Under the pieces are notes generated by a model. It was not told the DNA's origin and did not search any database. It saw nothing but the letters and a program-made list of their open reading frames with translations. A stretch of DNA of 39,204 nt from Chloroflexota bacterium (lineage in GTDB: Bacteria; Chloroflexota; Dehalococcoidia; SHYB01). A program made the position numbers and the translations under genes. The stretch spans positions 1-39,204 of the forward strand of contig JACZVV010000017.1 in the NCBI GenBank assembly GCA_022572465.1, in the 5' to 3' direction. Of this stretch, positions 35,961-39,204 are shown in pieces. How positions within the stretch are numbered: position 1 is the stretch's first letter; each line of letters opens with the position of its first letter.

Positions 35961-36661
35961 TCCTGAACGTCGATAGCATCTCCACCTACTATGGCCAGAG
36001 CCGAATCCTCTTCGACCTCTCTCTGGGCGTGGACGAAGGGGAGGTCGTGGCGCTGCTGGGCCGGAACGGCGCCGGCAAGACCACCACCCTGCGCAGCATC
36101 ATGGGGCTGACGCCGCCGAGATCGGGAAGCGTTCAGTTCAAAGGCGAGGCCATCGAGGGTAAGCCCCCGCATGTCATCGCTCGCAAGGGCATCGCCTTCG
36201 TGCCCGAGGACCGGCGAATCTTTCCCGATCTGACCGTCCGCGAGAACCTGGACGTGGCCCGGAGAAAACCCAAGAATGGGCGAGACGCCTGGACGGTGGA
36301 GCGGGTCTATGCCCTGTTCACCGACCTCGAGAAGCTCGACGGCAACCTGGGCGGGCACCTGAGCGGCGGCGAGCAGCAGATGCTCACCATCGCTCGGGCG
36401 TTGGTAGGCAACCCCGAACTCATGCTCCTGGACGAGCCGTCGGAGGGGCTGGCGCCATTATTGGTGCAGCGCCTCGGCGATCAGCTGCGCCAGCTGAAGG
36501 ACGAGGGGATGACCATCCTCCTCAGCGAGCAGAATCTTCGGTTCGCCCTCAGCCTCAGCGACCGCGCCTACGTCATCGACAAGGGGGAGGTCCGCTTCGA
36601 AGGCACCGCCGCCGCACTGGAGAAGGACGAAAAAACGCGGAGCGCCTATCTGGGACTGTAA
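35957..36661 (+). CDS. livF: LIV-type ABC transporter ATPase, LivF-like
   Basis: 234-residue second ATP-binding subunit: Walker A GRNGAGKTT, the LivF-specific PEDRRIFPDLTVRENL, signature LSGGEQQMLTIARAL, Walker B LMLLDEP and C-terminal AYLGL. The ATG at 35957 overlaps the livG stop by four bases, giving a coupled pair that energises the LivH/LivM channel. The longer upstream open frame is not homologous. Confidence 0.94.
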   Translation: MILNVDSISTYYGQSRILFDLSLGVDEGEVVALLGRNGAGKTTTLRSIMGLTPPRSGSVQFKGEAIEGKPPHVIARKGIAFVPEDRRIFPDLTVRENLDVARRKPKNGRDAWTVERVYALFTDLEKLDGNLGGHLSGGEQQMLTIARALVGNPELMLLDEPSEGLAPLLVQRLGDQLRQLKDEGMTILLSEQNLRFALSLSDRAYVIDKGEVRFEGTAAALEKDEKTRSAYLGL

Positions 36662-36732
36662 CCGGAACGAGGTCCGAAGATGGCCGGTGAGGACGATGCC
36701 GCCATCGCACGTGGCATCGAGGAGGCCCGCAA

Positions 36733-38456
36733 ATGGACGAGGGGAACGTAGCGACGCGGGGCGGGGGGTTTCTGCTGGCGTCCCTCCAGCCTCAAGATGT
36801 CCGTACGCCGGAGCAGTTTACCGAAGAGCAGGTGATGATCGGACGGGCCGCCGAGACGTACGTCGCTGAGAAGGTCCTCCCGCGCATCGACGAGATCGAG
36901 AGCGGCGACCACCAGGTTACCGTCGAGCTGCTGCGAGAGGCGGGCCGGTTAGGGCTGCTGGGCGGCGACGTGCCGGAGGCCTATGGCGGTCTCGGGCTGA
37001 GCAAGGTCGCGACGACCCTCATCACGGAAAAATTTTCCAGAGCCGGCTCCTTCGCCGTCAGCTTCGGCGCTCACACCGGCATCGGCACGCTCCCCATCGT
37101 CTTCTTCGGAGACGAGGCCCAAAAGGCCCGGTACCTGCCGGACCTGGCCAGCGGCGAGAAGCTGGCGGCCTACGCCCTCACCGAGCCCGACGCCGGCTCC
37201 GACGCCCTGGGCGGCAAGACCGTGGCTCGCCTCAGCGACGATGGCCGGGTCTATCGGCTCAGCGGCCAAAAGCAATGGATCACCAACTCCGGTTTCGCCG
37301 ACCTTTTCGTCGTCTATGCCAAGGTCGACGGCGACAAGATGACGGCGTTCCTGGTGGAGCGGGACACCGAAGGTCTGCAAATTGGCCCGGAGATCGAGAA
37401 GATGGGTATCCAGGGCTCCTCGACCTGCATGCTCTACCTGGACGACACCCCGGTCCCGGCGGAGAACGTGTTGGGCGAGGTGGGCCGAGGCCATATCGTG
37501 GCGTTCAACATCCTGAACCTGGGCCGCTGGAAGCTGGCCGCGGCCAGCGTGGGCTCGTGCAAGGCCCTGGTGGAGACCAGCGCGCGATACGCCCTTCAGC
37601 GCCGCCAGTTCGGCCGGAGCATCGCCGAGTTCACCGCGATCCAGCAAAAGCTCGCCCACATGGCGTGCCGCACCTTCGTGCTGGAGAGCATGGTCTATCG
37701 CACCGCCGGCCTGTTCGACCAGGCCCTGGCACCGTTCGAGGCTGGCGGGGACGCCGGTGGAGAAGCGGCTGCGCGGGCCATCGGCGAGTATGCCGTCGAG
37801 GCGTCCATCAACAAGGTGTTCGGCTCCGAGACGCTGGACTTCGTCGTCGACGAGACGGTGCAGATCCATGGCGGCTACGGCTACGTCAAGGAGTTCGGCA
37901 TCGAACGGGCCTATCGGGACGCTCGGATCAACCGTATCTTCGAGGGCACCAGCGAGATCAACCGGCTGCTGATCACCGGCACGCTGTTGCGGCGGGCCAT
38001 GAAGGGCGAGCTTCCGCTGCTGGAGGCCATCCAGCGGGTGCAGGAGGAGGTGAGCGCCTCGGCCTCCGGCGTGGCCGGCGATGCCGAGGGCGCGGCGGAA
38101 GCCGGGCCGCTGGACCGGGAGTATGTCCAGCTGGCCAACGCCAAGCGCGCGACGCTCCTGGTATCCGGCCTCGGCGGCCAGAAGTATCTCGACCGGGTCG
38201 AGGACGAGCAGGAGTTTCTGATGGCCGTGGGCGATCTGGTGATCCTGGTGTTCGCCTGGGAGAGCGGGCTGTTGCGGGCCAGCCAGGCCCTGGAGCGTTT
38301 CGGCGATGAGGGTGCTGCGCCAGCCGTCGACATGGCCCGGCTGTTCGCCGATTGGGCCGCCGACCAGGCCGAGCTCACCGCCCGCCGCGCCGTGGCGGGC
38401 ATGGAGCGAGGCGACGCGCTGGAACAGCAGTTCGCCGTGGTTCGCCGGCTGTTCCA
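36733..38456 (+). CDS. Acyl-CoA dehydrogenase, long FadE type, truncated at a junction
   Basis: About 574 residues of an acyl-CoA dehydrogenase with a C-terminal extension, like VLCAD-type bacterial enzymes. It has LTEPDAGSDA and QRRQFGRSIAEFTAIQQKLA, and the catalytic Glu at about E404 in RIFEGTSEINRLL. GAGGAGG lies seven bases before the ATG at 36733, which is 72 bases after livF, so it may be cotranscribed with the importer. After FAVVRRLF the frame runs without a stop into sequence that is antisense to a respiratory gene, so the natural C-terminus (perhaps 20 residues) is missing. See the junction at 38440-38456. Confidence 0.9.
38440..38456. other. Microhomology junction between two truncated genes
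   Basis: GTTCGCCGGCTGTTCCA reads as VRRLF in the dehydrogenase (plus) and as the end of PLEQPAN in the membrane protein (minus). Both proteins fit their family up to this segment and neither beyond it. This marks a rearrangement breakpoint or an assembly chimera. Confidence 0.65.
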
Positions 38457-39030
38457 GCGGCGCCTTGAGCACGATGGACCACACGATGATCACCACCGAA
38501 CACAGCACCAGCGCGATCATCTCGGAATAGACCAGATCGGGCCACACCAGCACCTTGTCGTCGGAGCCCGCTTCCAAAAGCGGCTCGCCTTTTTCCATGC
38601 GCTCGTCATTGATGGCCGCTCGACGAAACGCCAGCCAGAGGAAGAACCCCACGAAATAAATCATCATCGTGATGGGCACGTTGTCGGGCTTGGCGATGAT
38701 GGACCGAAAATTCGGGTCGAACATGCTGGCCACATAGACGCCCGTAAACACCAACAGAATCAGCAACGCCGACCGGGGCCTGGTCCATTGCCGGTAGAAA
38801 AAGAACATCAGCACGAGCCCCATCACCGCCATCAGAAACAGCCGGTCCGGGCCCAACAACCAGTTGATGTAGGGTCGAATGCCGCCCCAGTTCCCCACCA
38901 GGAGCGGTTCCGTGATGGTCACGATCAGGATCACGAGCAGCGGCAAACGCATCCGGGTGCCGAAGGGCACCAGGACGAAGAACGCCATGGCGGCGATCCA
39001 GAAGAATGTGGCCGGCTCAAATGGATTCAT
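38440..39030 (-). CDS. Membrane subunit of a bc-type quinol:cytochrome c reductase, C-truncated
   Basis: 197 residues with about six hydrophobic helices (8-23, 29-46, 62-79, 87-103, 117-136, 168-188). It ends in VLKAPLEQPAN, which in bc-complex proteins of the cytochrome b C-terminal/subunit IV type is followed by a P..TPNPAKAPWYF-like region. That region is absent: the frame continues as antisense of the acyl-CoA dehydrogenase. The gene follows a cytochrome b gene fragment by 72 bases on the same strand, supporting the respiratory assignment. The family call is from the terminal motif and context, and other cytochrome-associated membrane proteins are possible. Confidence 0.6.
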
Positions 39031-39102
39031 GCCTGTGGTTGGTTCGTCCGCAAATGGAAAGTCTCGTGTCCGTTACTCAATTCGTTCGCGCCGCCGCCCG
39101 CT

Positions 39103-39204
39103 CTACAACGGTCCGCTGATCCCGCCGTCCTTGCGCACCCGCCAGAAATGGAGGGCCATCAATACCCCGGCCACAACCGGAATAAAAATACAGTGCAGCA
39201 CGTA
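39103..39204 (-). CDS. Cytochrome b (N-terminal domain type), 3' fragment
   Basis: The last 33 codons of a gene that enters from the right edge. It reads YVLHCIFIPVVAGVLMALHF then WRVRKDGGISGPL and stop. H..(F)LP..........HFWRxRKDGG is the end of the cytochrome b6/b N-terminal domain, whose His residues bind haem in the quinol oxidase core. It confirms that the right edge derives from a bc-complex operon unrelated to the acyl-CoA genes. Confidence 0.8.
   Translation of the reverse strand, partial: YVLHCIFIPVVAGVLMALHFWRVRKDGGISGPL

Noticed and set aside
36680-36742. Twenty-codon frame MAGEDDAAIARG... between livF and the dehydrogenase
   Set aside because: No ribosome site; it overlaps the well-supported dehydrogenase start and resembles nothing known.

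Overview
The window is GC-rich and densely coded, with gene content typical of an aerobic, organic-acid-degrading bacterium. It carries many family III (CaiB/BaiF) CoA-transferases, acyl-CoA dehydrogenases, thiolase-like enzymes paired with DUF35 OB-fold proteins, a hydantoinase/carbamoylase pair and a LIV-type ABC importer. At the right edge are fragments of a bc-type quinol:cytochrome c reductase. This profile resembles Chloroflexota of the SAR202/Dehalococcoidia kind, or a similarly versatile soil or marine heterotroph. That assignment is inference from gene content; no ribosomal marker is present.

Layout. (1) 18-8531, minus strand: a run of nine genes starting from a good promoter at 8588-8617. 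It encodes an enoyl-CoA hydratase, three CaiB/BaiF CoA-transferases, a VOC protein, two tandem thiolase-fold proteins without the catalytic cysteine, a Zn-ribbon DUF35 partner and a NifU-like protein. (2) 8689-10600, minus: an AT-richer two-gene islet, FRG-domain protein plus DUF262 protein, which looks horizontally acquired and defence-like. (3) 10664-13001, minus: two overlapping acyl-CoA dehydrogenases. (4) 13153-15832, plus: a DUF35 protein without cysteines, a BKACE-type enzyme, a tandem Dabb-type protein and a DUF35 Zn-ribbon protein. (5) 15988-16917: an AT-richer orphan gene with a HEPN-like RNase motif. (6) 17133-19710, minus: a fourth CoA-transferase and an MFS transporter. (7) 19885-24728: an amidase (plus) converging on a carbamoylase-hydantoinase-SDR operon (minus). 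(8) 25165-29800: small single genes (OsmC-like, unknown, nitronate monooxygenase, TPR), two broken genes and three copies of a repeat carrying a promoter-like sequence. (9) tRNA-Gly(GCC) at 29811-29885. (10) 30132-38456, plus: an acyl-CoA synthetase, a complete LIV-type ABC importer and an acyl-CoA dehydrogenase. (11) 38440-39204, minus: two truncated genes of a respiratory bc complex.

Together, regions 1, 3, 4, 6 and 10 could import organic or aromatic acids, activate them by ligase or CoA-transfer, desaturate and hydrate them, and cleave them by a retro-aldol or beta-keto-acid reaction. Region 7 would release amino acids from cyclic ureides and amides.

The points most worth checking are the FRG+DUF262 pair, the orphan HEPN gene, the three-copy promoter/leader repeat, hairpins with a TGA loop placed at gene ends, and a microhomology junction near 38440-38456. 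At that junction an acyl-CoA dehydrogenase and an oppositely oriented respiratory gene truncate each other, by either a rearrangement or an assembly chimera.
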